The translations under genes were made by a program, and so were the position numbers. From JBFMDU01 sp034431935 (lineage in GTDB: Bacteria > Chloroflexota > Dehalococcoidia > GIF9 > JBFMDU01), in the NCBI GenBank assembly GCA_034431935.1, contig DAOUCU010000003.1, forward strand, positions 1 to 15,979: a stretch of 15,979 bases of DNA, given 5' to 3'. The notes beneath the pieces were generated by a model, which worked only from the letters and a program-made list of their open reading frames with translations, did no database searches and was not told the DNA's origin. Shown piece after piece: positions 6,025-14,936 of this stretch. Numbering within the stretch: position 1 is the first letter of the stretch; every line of letters starts with the position of its first letter.

Positions 6025-6059
6025 TGAGGACTCATGGGGAACAATCCGGACTGAGGCTT

Positions 6060-7964
6060 ATGGCCAGATTGCTTGATGCGATAGATGGTCCCGGCGACCT
6101 GAAAAAGCTGGATGCCAAGGAGCTCCAGCAATTAGCCCAGGAAATCCGACAGGAGCTGATATCCACTGTAACTATCTCCGGTGGGCATCTGGCTTCTAAT
6201 CTGGGTGTTGTTGAGTTAACCATTGCGCTTCATCGGGTCTTTGACAGCCCGCGTGATAAGCTCGTCTGGGATGTCGGTCACCAGAGTTATGTCCATAAGC
6301 TTCTGACGGGACGGAGAGACCGTTTCGGCACCCTTCGCCAACTGAACGGTCTATCCGGATTCACCGACCGGTCTGAGTCGCCGCATGATCCGTTCGGGAG
6401 CGGTCACGCCAGCACCTCGGTGTCGGCGGCGCTTGGTATTGCCACCGCCCGTGACCTGAAGGGTGAGGAGTTTTCGGTGGTGGCGGTGATTGGCGATGGA
6501 GCATTGACCGGCGGTATGGCTTTTGAAGCATTGAACCATGCCGGTCATATGCGGACTAATTTCATCGTCATCTTGAATGATAATCAGATGTCAATTTCCC
6601 CGACAGTCGGCGCCATCACCGGTATCCTGAACAGACTGTGGCTTGATGAACGTTTGGAAAAGGCCGAATCGCGGGCTGAGCGGATACTTTCCGGTTCCGT
6701 CATAGGCAGGCGTGTACTCCAGCTTGGTAGAGAGATGAAGCGCGGCTTTAAGAGTCTCACGCTTCCGCCGGCTAAGATATGGGAAGAGCTCGGCTTTACC
6801 TACATGGGACCTTTTGACGGTCACGACATTCCGAAGCTGGAGGCGTCGCTAGTCCAGGCACGCATCCACCAGCGCGACAAGCCTATCTTCTTTCATGTCA
6901 TTACGACTAAAGGTAAGGGTTATCCGCCAGCAGAGGCGGACGCCGTGCGCTATCATGGCGTTGCCAACAATATGTGTACTCAGCTGATGGCGCCGACATT
7001 TTCCGAGATATTCGCGGATACTCTACACCAGATAATGGCGGATGACCCAAGGGTGGTGGTCATCACCGCGGCCATGGCCGAAGGTAACTGTCTTGGCACT
7101 ATCGCCAGGGATTTCCCGAATCGCTTCTTCGATGTTGGCATTTGCGAGGAACATGCCACTACTTTCGCTGCGGGGCTGGCCACACAGGGGGTCAGGCCGG
7201 TAATAGCAATATACTCAACTTTCATGCAGAGAGCTATCGACCAGTTAATACATGACGTCTGTCTGCAGGACCTCCCGGTAGTCTTCGCCATGGACAGAGC
7301 CGGGATAGTCGGAGACGATGGCAAGACCCATCAGGGGTTATTTGACCTGTCCTATTTAACCATGGTACCGAATCTGATTGTTTCCGCACCCAAGGACGGC
7401 AACGAACTGCGGCAGCTTTTGTATACGGCGATAAGGGCCGACCATCCGATGGCAGTACGCTATCCACGCACCCAGACGGCAATATCCTGTCCCCGGGGTA
7501 CGCTGGAGGAACTGCCGATTGGCCGTGGGGAAATCTTGCGTGATGGGAAGGACATCACCATTCTGACGGTCGGGCCGATGGCTCTTCCGGCGCTTGATGC
7601 CGCCAGGGCGCTTTCGGAACTCGGGATAGAAGCTGCGGTGGTGAACGCCAGATATATTAAACCACTGGATTCTGAACTTATCTTGGGACTGTGCCGTGCC
7701 AGCGGGCGTGTCGTTACAGTTGAGGAGAATGTTCTGGCCGGGGGTTTCGGGAGTGCTGTCATCCAATTGCTTCATTCCGCCGGGCTTGACAACACTCGAG
7801 CACGGTGCATAGGTATTACCGACCAATACGTGGAGCACGGTCCTCAGCACATTCTCCGGTCGAAGTTCGGCCTCGATGCGCCTGGTATCGTTCGCACTGT
7901 TATTGATAATTTTCCGGAGCTCAGGTCAAGCGTGGGGGAGCGCCCCAGTGCCGCCGTCAGTTAG
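6060..7964 (+). CDS. dxs: 1-deoxy-D-xylulose-5-phosphate synthase
   Basis: A 634-residue thiamine diphosphate enzyme that condenses pyruvate with glyceraldehyde 3-phosphate, the first step of the MEP isoprenoid pathway. The N-terminal domain has DVGHQSYVHKLLTGR (about 71-85), SGHASTS, and the ThDP/Mg motif GDGALTGGM (145-153) through ILNDNQMS (171-178). The central pyrimidine-binding domain has ICEEHAT with Glu363 at the position of the catalytic glutamate, then DRAGIVGDDGKTHQG. The C-terminal transketolase domain ends after VVTVEENVLAGGFGSA. The ATG at 6060 gives MARLLDAIDGPGDLKKLD, the usual family start, with GAGG only 3 nt upstream. It heads the right-hand cluster and uses the triose phosphate handled by tpiA downstream. 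Confidence 0.96.
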   Translation: MARLLDAIDGPGDLKKLDAKELQQLAQEIRQELISTVTISGGHLASNLGVVELTIALHRVFDSPRDKLVWDVGHQSYVHKLLTGRRDRFGTLRQLNGLSGFTDRSESPHDPFGSGHASTSVSAALGIATARDLKGEEFSVVAVIGDGALTGGMAFEALNHAGHMRTNFIVILNDNQMSISPTVGAITGILNRLWLDERLEKAESRAERILSGSVIGRRVLQLGREMKRGFKSLTLPPAKIWEELGFTYMGPFDGHDIPKLEASLVQARIHQRDKPIFFHVITTKGKGYPPAEADAVRYHGVANNMCTQLMAPTFSEIFADTLHQIMADDPRVVVITAAMAEGNCLGTIARDFPNRFFDVGICEEHATTFAAGLATQGVRPVIAIYSTFMQRAIDQLIHDVCLQDLPVVFAMDRAGIVGDDGKTHQGLFDLSYLTMVPNLIVSAPKDGNELRQLLYTAIRADHPMAVRYPRTQTAISCPRGTLEELPIGRGEILRDGKDITILTVGPMALPALDAARALSELGIEAAVVNARYIKPLDSELILGLCRASGRVVTVEENVLAGGFGSAVIQLLHSAGLDNTRARCIGITDQYVEHGPQHILRSKFGLDAPGIVRTVIDNFPELRSSVGERPSAAVS

Positions 7965-7987
7965 ACGACAGAAGTAACTTATATAAT
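7961..7987 (+). promoter_or_regulatory. Candidate internal promoter for cooC and the downstream genes
   Basis: A perfect -10 TATAAT (7982-7987) sits in the 55-bp gap after dxs. The best -35-like match is TTAGAC (7961-7966), overlapping the dxs stop with a short 15-bp spacer. The expected start near 7994 gives a leader of about 26 nt before cooC. Only the -10 is convincing. Confidence 0.4.
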
Positions 7988-8019
7988 ATACAGTCACATT
8001 TAAGAAGAGTATTAGCTCG

Positions 8020-8802
8020 ATGAAGTTAGCGATTACCGGCAAGGGTGGCGTTGGTAAGACCACCTTATCCAGCCTGCTTGCTGGGGTTTTTGCCAGCGAA
8101 GGGAAGGAGGTTGTCGCAATCGACGCTAATCCCGATGCTAACCTTGCTGTAGCGCTGGGTGTCCCGGTTGAGAAGGCGATCGCAATAACCCCAATCGCCG
8201 ATATGCAGGACCTTATCCGGGAGCGTACCAGCACCGGGCGCGGCGACATAGATGCGTTTTTCAAGCTGAATCCAAAGGTCGACGACCTGGTCGAGCGCTT
8301 TGGGTTAAGACACGGCAACATCCGGGTGTTGGTGATGGGGACGGTCAAGAAGGGGGGCAAAGGCTGTATGTGTCCCGAGAGCGCTCTGGTTCGCAACCTT
8401 GTAAGCCATCTGGTCCTGGGGCGTAAGGAAGTCGTAATTATGGATATGGATGCCGGCGTGGAGCATCTCGGAAGAGGCACGGCCAAGGCAGTCGATGCCT
8501 TCATTACTGTAGTTGAACCCGGCCAGCGCAGTCTGCAGACAGCCAGACTGGTCCTGAAGCTGGCCAGAGACCTGCACGTTAAGAGATGCTACGCGGTTGG
8601 TTCAAAAACGCGTACTGAAGCCGACCGCGAGTTTATCCTGCGAAATCTCCCCGATTTTGAGGTACTCGGGTTCATTAACTACCATCCGGAGATTGCCGAG
8701 GCTGACCTCAAAGGAATCGGTGTCTATGAAGCCTCGCCGGATGCGGTTGCCGAGACAAAGGCCATTAAGGACAGGTTGGAACAAATTCGTCTGAAAGGAT
8801 AG
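8020..8802 (+). CDS. cooC: CooC-type CO dehydrogenase maturation ATPase (nickel insertion)
   Basis: A 260-residue MinD/SIMIBI-class P-loop ATPase. The deviant Walker A motif GKGGVGKTT occupies residues 7-15, with Lys8 as the signature lysine. DANPDANLA follows at about 35-43, and the diagnostic CMC pair (Cys116, Cys118) lies in KGGKGCMCPESALVR. In characterised CooC proteins this CxC pair lies at the dimer interface and binds metal; the protein serves nickel loading of Ni-Fe CO dehydrogenase. Walker B-like VVIMDMDAGVEHLGRG follows at about 138-153. No CO dehydrogenase gene is in the window. The ATG at 8020 is preceded by AGAAGAG; the stop is 4 bp before pgk. The alternative name AcsF applies if it serves acetyl-CoA synthase; sequence alone does not separate them. 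Confidence 0.88.
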   Translation: MKLAITGKGGVGKTTLSSLLAGVFASEGKEVVAIDANPDANLAVALGVPVEKAIAITPIADMQDLIRERTSTGRGDIDAFFKLNPKVDDLVERFGLRHGNIRVLVMGTVKKGGKGCMCPESALVRNLVSHLVLGRKEVVIMDMDAGVEHLGRGTAKAVDAFITVVEPGQRSLQTARLVLKLARDLHVKRCYAVGSKTRTEADREFILRNLPDFEVLGFINYHPEIAEADLKGIGVYEASPDAVAETKAIKDRLEQIRLKG

Positions 8803-8806
8803 AAAA

Positions 8807-9997
8807 ATGTCCAAGAAGACGGTCAGGGACGTTGATGTGGCCGGGAAACGAGTTCTGGTACGGGTGGACTTTAATGTGCCCCTGGATCCAACAACGAACG
8901 CTATCACTGATGACACCCGCATACGCGAGACCATCCCTACAATACAGTATCTTATCGACCACCGCGCTAAAGTCATTCTTTGTTCTCACCTCGGACGCCC
9001 GGATGGCAGAGTCGTCGAAAGACTGCGCATGGCCCCGGTAGCCGAACGGCTCTCACGACTACTTGGCCGACCGGTGGTTGCAGCCCTTGACTGCGTCGGG
9101 CCGGAGGTAGAAAAAACAGTGACGGCGCTTAAAGAAGGGGAGGTACTACTCCTCGAGAATGTGAGGTTCCATCCTGAGGAGGAGAAGAATGACCCTGCCT
9201 TTGCCCGTGCGCTGGCCAGATTGGGTGACATCTATGTAGATGACGCCTTTGGGACCGCCCACAGGGCGCATGCCTCAACTGTCGGAGTGGCCAATTTCCT
9301 TCCGGCTGTGGCCGGATTTTTGCTTGAGAAAGAATTAGAGTCACTCGGACGTCTCCTGACCAATCCCCAGCGCCCGTTTGCAGCTTTGCTCGGTGGTGCC
9401 AAGGTTAGCGACAAGGTTGCGCTTATCCAGAACATCGTCAAGAAGCTGGACATGCTCCTAATTGGCGGCGGTATGGCAGCCACTTTCCTTAAGGCAGGAG
9501 GTCACGATGTCGGGCGTTCGCTCATTGAGAAAGATAGCCTCAGGGTCGCAAGTGACCTGCTGAAACATGTTAAGAATAACGGTGTCACACCGGTTCTGCC
9601 AGTGGACGTGATTGTGGCCAGTGAGATAAGCCCCGATGTTGGAGGCAAGGCGATACTGGTAGGCGATATCCAGCCTGAGCAATATATTGTTGACATCGGT
9701 CCGGGCACTATCCAGCTTTTTGGCGAGAAACTGAAAACATGCCGCACGGTCATGTGGAACGGTCCGATGGGTGTTTATGAGATACCGCAATTTGCTACCG
9801 GAACTAGAGCCATGGCTAATCTGCTGGCTAGCCTTCAAGCCACAACCGTGGTTGGCGGTGGCTCTACAGCCGAGGCCGTGGAGGAGATGGGGTTGGCGAA
9901 AAAGATGTCCCATGTCTCTACCGGCGGCGGGGCCAGCCTGATGTTCCTTGAAGGGAAGATCCTTCCCGGCGTGGCGGTTCTACAGGAAAAGCGCTGA
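8807..9997 (+). CDS. pgk: Phosphoglycerate kinase
   Basis: A 396-residue monomeric kinase interconverting 1,3-bisphosphoglycerate plus ADP and 3-phosphoglycerate plus ATP. Motifs in order are RVDFNVPLD (about 19-27), SHLGRPDG, LLENVRFHPEEEKND, DDAFGTAHRAHAST, LGGAKVSDKV, MWNGPMGVYE and VVGGGSTAEA. Length is normal for a bacterial enzyme. GAAAGGA overlapping the end of cooC serves as the ribosome site. Its TGA overlaps the apgM start by 1 bp (TGATG), so pgk and apgM are coupled steps of the same pathway. Confidence 0.97.
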   Translation: MSKKTVRDVDVAGKRVLVRVDFNVPLDPTTNAITDDTRIRETIPTIQYLIDHRAKVILCSHLGRPDGRVVERLRMAPVAERLSRLLGRPVVAALDCVGPEVEKTVTALKEGEVLLLENVRFHPEEEKNDPAFARALARLGDIYVDDAFGTAHRAHASTVGVANFLPAVAGFLLEKELESLGRLLTNPQRPFAALLGGAKVSDKVALIQNIVKKLDMLLIGGGMAATFLKAGGHDVGRSLIEKDSLRVASDLLKHVKNNGVTPVLPVDVIVASEISPDVGGKAILVGDIQPEQYIVDIGPGTIQLFGEKLKTCRTVMWNGPMGVYEIPQFATGTRAMANLLASLQATTVVGGGSTAEAVEEMGLAKKMSHVSTGGGASLMFLEGKILPGVAVLQEKR

Positions 9998-11202
9998 TGT
10001 TAAGTATCGAGCAGATTGAACAGCTTGCCGTTCCGGCCAAGTCGAGAATAGTTCTGCTCGTTATGGATGGTCTTGGCGGTTTGCCGGATGTCACTACCGG
10101 GAAAACCGAATTGGAGTCGGCACGGACGCCAAACCTTGACCGGCTTGCTGCTGGTGGGATGTGCGGTCTTCATGAGCCGGTGGCTCCGGGTATTACTCCC
10201 GGGAGTGGCCCGGGGCACCTTGGACTTTTCGGGTATGACCCGCTCAGGTACTTGATTGGCCGTGGCGTGTTGGAGGGGATAGGGATCGACTTCCCGCTGG
10301 GGCCTGATGATGTTGCCGCCAGGGGTAATTTCTGCACAGTTGACAGCGCGGGAATTATTACCGACCGTCGTGCCGGGCGAATTGCCACTGAGAAATCGGC
10401 CGAGCTGTGCCGTCTCCTCGCGCAGATCAAGCTAGATGAAGTCCAGATCTTCGTCAATCCGGTCAAGGAACATCGCTTTCTGGTAGTATTTCGTGGCAAG
10501 GGACTTTCACCAGAAATTGATGACACCGATCCAGAACGCATCGGGGTATCGCCAAAGTCAGTGACGGCGTTAACTGGGGCGGCGGCTAGAACTGCCGGGA
10601 TTGTGACTTCTTTTCTGGAGCAAACCCGGAGGATTCTGGCGCACCACCGGCCGGCCAATATGGTTCTACTCCGGGGTTTTTCCAGGGTGCCGCAATTGCC
10701 GAAGCTGACTGAGGTGTACAAACTGCGTGCTGCGGCTATCGCAACTTATCCCATGTACAAAGGGCTGGCCAGACTGCTGGGCATGACGGTATTTGACGGC
10801 GGCAGTACGATTCATGAATCGATTCGTACCGCCCGCGAGCAGTGGGGGGAGTTTGATTTCTTCTTCATCCACGTCAAAAATACCGATGCCGCCGGCGAGG
10901 ATGGCAACTTCTCACATAAAGTGGCAGCCATAGAGGAGGTTGATGCCGCCTTGCCGGACCTGCTAGCGCTGAAGCCTGATGTGATTGCGGTAACCGGAGA
11001 CCATTCCACACCGGCCCTGTTAAAAGGGCATAGCTGGCATCCGGTGCCGCTGGTCATTAGCTCCGGGTGGTGCCGCCCCAGCCGCGTATCCAAATTCGGT
11101 GAGACCGACTGCGCCGCAGGGAACCTGGGCATCATCAGAGGACTGGACATCATGCCCCTTCTTATGGCTCATGGCCTGAGATTAACCAAGTACGGAGCAT
11201 AG
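9997..11202 (+). CDS. apgM: 2,3-bisphosphoglycerate-independent phosphoglycerate mutase, archaeal-type
   Basis: A 401-residue alkaline-phosphatase-superfamily mutase interconverting 3- and 2-phosphoglycerate. Features are LLVMDGLGGLP (about 20-30) with the metal-binding aspartate, TPNLDRLAAGGMCG, and GSGPGHLGLFGYDP with a serine at about residue 70 in the nucleophile region. Later come FFIHVKNTDAAGEDGN and VTGDHSTPALLKGHSWHPVP, which supply the remaining metal ligands. This architecture (about 400 residues) is the ApgM family common in archaea and some anaerobic bacteria, not the 510-residue GpmI. AGGA lies about 9 nt upstream of the ATG inside the pgk end. It is followed by tpiA after 2 bp. 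Confidence 0.94.
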   Translation: MLSIEQIEQLAVPAKSRIVLLVMDGLGGLPDVTTGKTELESARTPNLDRLAAGGMCGLHEPVAPGITPGSGPGHLGLFGYDPLRYLIGRGVLEGIGIDFPLGPDDVAARGNFCTVDSAGIITDRRAGRIATEKSAELCRLLAQIKLDEVQIFVNPVKEHRFLVVFRGKGLSPEIDDTDPERIGVSPKSVTALTGAAARTAGIVTSFLEQTRRILAHHRPANMVLLRGFSRVPQLPKLTEVYKLRAAAIATYPMYKGLARLLGMTVFDGGSTIHESIRTAREQWGEFDFFFIHVKNTDAAGEDGNFSHKVAAIEEVDAALPDLLALKPDVIAVTGDHSTPALLKGHSWHPVPLVISSGWCRPSRVSKFGETDCAAGNLGIIRGLDIMPLLMAHGLRLTKYGA

Positions 11203-11204
11203 AG

Positions 11205-11981
11205 TTGAGGACACCACTCATCGCCGGAAACTGGAAAATGAACACTACTGTTCAGGAAGCGGTGAGGCTTGTTCAGGACATGCTAGGCTTGCTGGATAGT
11301 ATTCACGGCGTAGAGAAGGTCATTTGTCCGCCATTTGTATCTCTTACGACGGTAGCATCCCTCCTGAGAAGTTCAAGTGTTCAGCTGGGTGCTCAGAACA
11401 TGTACTTCATTGATAAAGGAGCCTACACCGGTGAAATTTCGCCCATCATGATTGCCGGTATGTGTCAGTACGTGATAATCGGCCACTCGGAACGCCGCCA
11501 GTACTTTGGAGAGGATGACCAGCTTGTTAACCGGAAGATAGCCGCCGCGTTCCAGTATGGGCTTAAGCCGATTCTCTGCGTTGGTGAACGGTTAGACCAG
11601 AACAATGCCGGGATGACCGAGACTGTCATACGGCGTCAGGTAAGCGGCGCCCTGGCCGGCATAAGACCTGCCAAAGAGCTGGTGGTTGCTTACGAACCCG
11701 TCTGGGCAATAGGTACTGGTAAGGCAGCGACAGCATCGCAGGCTGCGGCAACGATCTCTCTAATCCGTGACATTGTTGCCGGGCTGTGGGGGAACCAGGT
11801 GTCATCCGACGTACGTATACTCTACGGCGGTAGTGTCACCGGCGGAAACATCGCCGAGTTCGTGAGGGAATCCACCATCGACGGTGCGCTTGTGGGGGGG
11901 GCCAGCCTCAAGGCGAGTGAGTTTGTCAGCATTGTGAGGCAGACGGCCGCCGTTAAGACCATGCCTTCAAGCCCTAGATGA
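11205..11981 (+). CDS. tpiA: Triosephosphate isomerase
   Basis: A 258-residue TIM-barrel enzyme interconverting dihydroxyacetone phosphate and glyceraldehyde 3-phosphate. The catalytic residues are in place: Lys11 in AGNWKMN, His94 in IIGHSERRQYFGE, and Glu164 in AYEPVWAIGTGK, with the phosphate-binding LYGGSVTGGNIAE near the end. The start is TTG at 11205, with GGAG (11194-11197) 7 nt upstream inside the apgM end. It gives MRTPLIAGNWKMN, the usual N-terminus. The stop overlaps the miaA start by 4 bp (ATGA). Confidence 0.97.
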   Translation: MRTPLIAGNWKMNTTVQEAVRLVQDMLGLLDSIHGVEKVICPPFVSLTTVASLLRSSSVQLGAQNMYFIDKGAYTGEISPIMIAGMCQYVIIGHSERRQYFGEDDQLVNRKIAAAFQYGLKPILCVGERLDQNNAGMTETVIRRQVSGALAGIRPAKELVVAYEPVWAIGTGKAATASQAAATISLIRDIVAGLWGNQVSSDVRILYGGSVTGGNIAEFVRESTIDGALVGGASLKASEFVSIVRQTAAVKTMPSSPR

Positions 11982-12910
11982 CGGAGTGCCTGATTGCCAT
12001 CGTCGGCCCCACGGCAGTGGGCAAAAGCCGTACGGCTATTGAGATCGCGCTGGCCTTTGGCGGCGAGATCATCAATGCCGACAGCCGTCAGGTGTACCGT
12101 CACATGGATATCGGCACCAACAAACCGTCTCCCGAAGAACGACGCCGGGTTCCCCATCATCTCTTCGATGTCGTGTGTCCGGATGAGGATTTTAACCTGG
12201 CATTATACCGGGAGCTTGCTGTCAGCACCATTAGGTCGGTCCAGGAACGCCGGCGTGTGCCCTTGTTGGTTGGCGGTAGCGGCCTGTATGTGTGGACGAT
12301 AGTTGAGAACTGGCAGATTCCGGAGGCGTCACCGGATGCCGCGTTTCGCAGGGACATGGAAGAAAAGGCCCGGCGGGAAGGCGGCGACAGCCTGCACCAG
12401 GCACTGAGACGAGTTGATCCGGTGGCGGCAGCCAAAATTGCCCCGACGAATATCCGGCGGCTGATCCGGGCGCTGGAAATCTATCAGGCGACAGGCAGGC
12501 CGCCTTCCGAGGTCCAGGGAAAGCTGGCACCACCGTTCCGGACAAAGGTCATCGGTCTGACGATGGAGCGTGAATTACTCTACGAGGCCATTAACGCTCG
12601 CGTGGACAAGATGATAGAATTGGGTTTCATTGATGAAGTCAAAGGATTGATTGACCTTGGCTACAATACGGACTTACCGTCGATGTCGGGCATCGGTTAC
12701 CGGCAAATTGCGGCATACCTGCGGGGCGAAATGAGCCTGAGTAGCGCTGTGGAACGAATTAAAATGGAGACGCATCGTTTCGCGAGACATCAGTATGCTT
12801 GGTTCCGCCTTTCCGACCGGCGAATTACCTGGTTCAGGGTGAATGACTGTCCGCAAGGACCGCTCCGAGCTATACAGCATTTTCTAGCTGCTGGCGCTAC
12901 AGGTGAATAA
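11978..12910 (+). CDS. miaA: tRNA dimethylallyltransferase
   Basis: A 310-residue enzyme that transfers a dimethylallyl group to adenosine 37 of tRNAs reading codons that start with U. Visible motifs are the P-loop GPTAVGKS (10-17), NADSRQVYRHMDIGTNKP (33-50), the Arg-rich HLFDVVCPDEDFN, VGGSGLYVW, and SGIGYRQ in the C-terminal part. Length is typical. It uses dimethylallyl diphosphate, an end product of the MEP pathway started by dxs in this cluster. It starts at ATG 11978 inside the tpiA stop, without its own clear ribosome site, so coupling is likely. Confidence 0.96.
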   Translation: MTECLIAIVGPTAVGKSRTAIEIALAFGGEIINADSRQVYRHMDIGTNKPSPEERRRVPHHLFDVVCPDEDFNLALYRELAVSTIRSVQERRRVPLLVGGSGLYVWTIVENWQIPEASPDAAFRRDMEEKARREGGDSLHQALRRVDPVAAAKIAPTNIRRLIRALEIYQATGRPPSEVQGKLAPPFRTKVIGLTMERELLYEAINARVDKMIELGFIDEVKGLIDLGYNTDLPSMSGIGYRQIAAYLRGEMSLSSAVERIKMETHRFARHQYAWFRLSDRRITWFRVNDCPQGPLRAIQHFLAAGATGE

Positions 12911-12913
12911 GGC

Positions 12914-13756
12914 GTGAAATTCAGCAAGTTTCAGGGGACGGGCAACGACTTCGTGATTGTAGACGGACGTGGCGTCAGACGGAACTGGTCACGGATGGCG
13001 CTAAAAGTGTGCGACCGCCACTTTGGAGTTGGGGCCGATGGCCTGATCGTGGTGCTGCCATCGCGGCGAGCCGACCTCAGGATGCGCATCTACAACGCCG
13101 ATGGTTCCGAGGCAGAAACCTGCGGAAATGGGCTGCGGTGTTTTGCCAGATACGCTATTGAAAAAAGTCTGGTCACCGAACCGAAACTGACGATTGAAAC
13201 GCTGGCCGGCGTTACGCCCGTCGAGGCTCAGGTGCGTCGTGGAAATATCGAGAGCGTCACAGTGGGTATGGGGACGCCACGATTCGAACCGGCGTCAATT
13301 CCGGTCAAAATTGAGCGCTCCAGTACCAGCTTGCCGGTGCTGGACTATCCACTTGATGTGTGCGGACAGAGATTGTTGCTGACGTTTGTTTCCATGGGTA
13401 ATCCGCATGCTGTAGCTTTCATTAATGGGCCGGTAGCAGAGTTTCCGCTGATTGATGTTGGCCCCAGAATAGAGATGCACCCGATGTTTCCCGACCGGGT
13501 CAACTTTGAGGTAGCTCGGGTCCTTGACAGTCAGACTATCGAGATGCGGGTGTGGGAGCGTGGAACGGGGGAGACACTTGCCTGCGGCAGTGGCGCCTGC
13601 GCCGTGGCCGTGGCTGCTCGTTTGCATGGACTGACGCGGGATGGTGTTGACATAAGATTACCAGGTGGTGAGTTAGGTGTCTACTGGCCGGGAAGAGGCG
13701 AGGTGCGGTTGACCGGGCCAGCGGTCGAAGTATTCACCGGAGAGTTTGAGGGATGA
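12914..13756 (+). CDS. dapF: Diaminopimelate epimerase
   Basis: A 280-residue PLP-independent epimerase converting LL- to meso-diaminopimelate. It has two-fold pseudosymmetry with the catalytic cysteines Cys70 in ETCGNGLRCFARY and Cys224 in TLACGSGACAVAVAA. Other motifs are KFQGTGNDFVIVD at the N-terminus, GVGADGLIVV, and GNPHAVAF. The start is GTG at 12914, with AGGTGA (12901-12906) 7 nt upstream; it follows miaA by 3 bp. Its TGA overlaps the dapL start by 4 bp, coupling it to the enzyme that makes its substrate. Confidence 0.97.
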   Translation: MKFSKFQGTGNDFVIVDGRGVRRNWSRMALKVCDRHFGVGADGLIVVLPSRRADLRMRIYNADGSEAETCGNGLRCFARYAIEKSLVTEPKLTIETLAGVTPVEAQVRRGNIESVTVGMGTPRFEPASIPVKIERSSTSLPVLDYPLDVCGQRLLLTFVSMGNPHAVAFINGPVAEFPLIDVGPRIEMHPMFPDRVNFEVARVLDSQTIEMRVWERGTGETLACGSGACAVAVAARLHGLTRDGVDIRLPGGELGVYWPGRGEVRLTGPAVEVFTGEFEG

Positions 13757-14922
13757 AGTTCTCCCAGAGGATGGACAGACTACCGCCGTATCTCTTTGTG
13801 GGGATAAGCCGTAAGATTGCAGAAAAGCAGGCTAAGGGGGAAGACATCATCAGCTTTGGCATTGGCGATCCTGATTTGCCAACGCCACCGCACATTGTTG
13901 AGAGGTTGTGCGACGCGGCGCGCGATCCCGTAAATCACCGGTACCCCGAAAGCGACGGGCTCCCGGAACTGAGGCGGGCAATCACAGAATGGTATCGACG
14001 GCGGTTTGGAGTGTCGCTCGACCCGGACAGAGAGGTGGTGCCGCTGATTGGCTCCAAGGAAGGTATCGGGCACATTGCCTTCTGCCTCATCGACCCTGGA
14101 GATACAGCGTTGGTACCGGATCCCGGCTATCCGGTCTACTCCATCGGTACTATGCTTGCCGGCGGCCGGCCATTTTTCATGCCGCTAGGAGAAGACAATG
14201 GTTTTTTGCCCGATCTCGATGCGGTGCCGTCGAATATTGCGGGAAAAGCCAAAGTGATGTGGTTGAATTACCCGAACAATCCAACCGGCGCCGTAGCTCC
14301 GCAGGAGTTTTTCGAGAAAGCGGTTGATTTCGCCAGGAAGCATGGACTGGCGGTCTGCCATGACGCTCCTTACAGCGAAGTAGCCTATGACGGATACCAG
14401 CCGCCGAGTTTTATGCAGATCGCTGGCGCCAAAGAAATAGGAATTGAGTTCCATTCGCTTTCTAAGACCTACAATATGACTGGCTGGCGCATCGGTATGG
14501 CCGTGGGTAACCGTGATTTGATAAATGCGCTCTTCCGGATCAAGTCTAATCTGGACTCCGGCGTATTTCAGGCTGTCCAGTGTGCTGCTATCTCCGCGCT
14601 GCTCGGGCCGCAGGACCATATTGCAAAAAGGAATGCGCTTTTTCAGCAGCGCCGTGACAAACTCGTTGCCGTCCTTAACCGCATAGGTCTCAAGGCGCAC
14701 TTGCCCAAAGCAGGCTTCTATGTCTGGGCCAAGATACCGAATGGATACACGTCCATGGAACTGGCCGATGAACTTCTCGACCGTCTGGCGGTAGTGGTAA
14801 CGCCAGGCATCGGCTACGGTCAGTCGGGCGAGGGGTACGTACGCTTTTCGCTGACGATAGCCGATGACCGTCTTGATCAAGGCATTGCGCGCCTGGCCGG
14901 CTGGCAGCCGGCTAAGGACTGA
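13753..14922 (+). CDS. dapL: LL-diaminopimelate aminotransferase
   Basis: A 389-residue fold-type I PLP aminotransferase. DapL makes LL-diaminopimelate from tetrahydrodipicolinate and glutamate in one step, bypassing the succinyl or acetyl branch. Motifs are ISFGIGDPDLPTPPH (33-47), HRYPESDGLPELRRAI, LIGSKEGIGH (98-107), NYPNNPTGA (172-180), and SLSKTYNMTGWRIG with the PLP-binding Lys238. The YLF start and the IGDPD..TP..HI pattern fit DapL rather than a generic aspartate aminotransferase, and adjacency to dapF supports it strongly. GGAGAG (13739-13744) lies 8 nt upstream of the ATG at 13753. Confidence 0.93.
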   Translation: MKFSQRMDRLPPYLFVGISRKIAEKQAKGEDIISFGIGDPDLPTPPHIVERLCDAARDPVNHRYPESDGLPELRRAITEWYRRRFGVSLDPDREVVPLIGSKEGIGHIAFCLIDPGDTALVPDPGYPVYSIGTMLAGGRPFFMPLGEDNGFLPDLDAVPSNIAGKAKVMWLNYPNNPTGAVAPQEFFEKAVDFARKHGLAVCHDAPYSEVAYDGYQPPSFMQIAGAKEIGIEFHSLSKTYNMTGWRIGMAVGNRDLINALFRIKSNLDSGVFQAVQCAAISALLGPQDHIAKRNALFQQRRDKLVAVLNRIGLKAHLPKAGFYVWAKIPNGYTSMELADELLDRLAVVVTPGIGYGQSGEGYVRFSLTIADDRLDQGIARLAGWQPAKD

Positions 14923-14936
14923 AAAACGGCGCGAGG

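Noticed and set aside
6024..6026. TTG at 6024 as the dxs start
   Set aside because: It overlaps the predicted -10 and has no ribosome site; the ATG at 6060 gives the usual Dxs N-terminus.
7356..7850. 164-codon minus-strand frame inside dxs
   Set aside because: It lies wholly within the well-supported dxs gene, has no recognisable motif and is an antisense shadow.
14185..14880. 231-codon minus-strand frame inside dapL
   Set aside because: It is fully antisense to dapL, whose catalytic motifs are all intact, and shows no recognisable domain.
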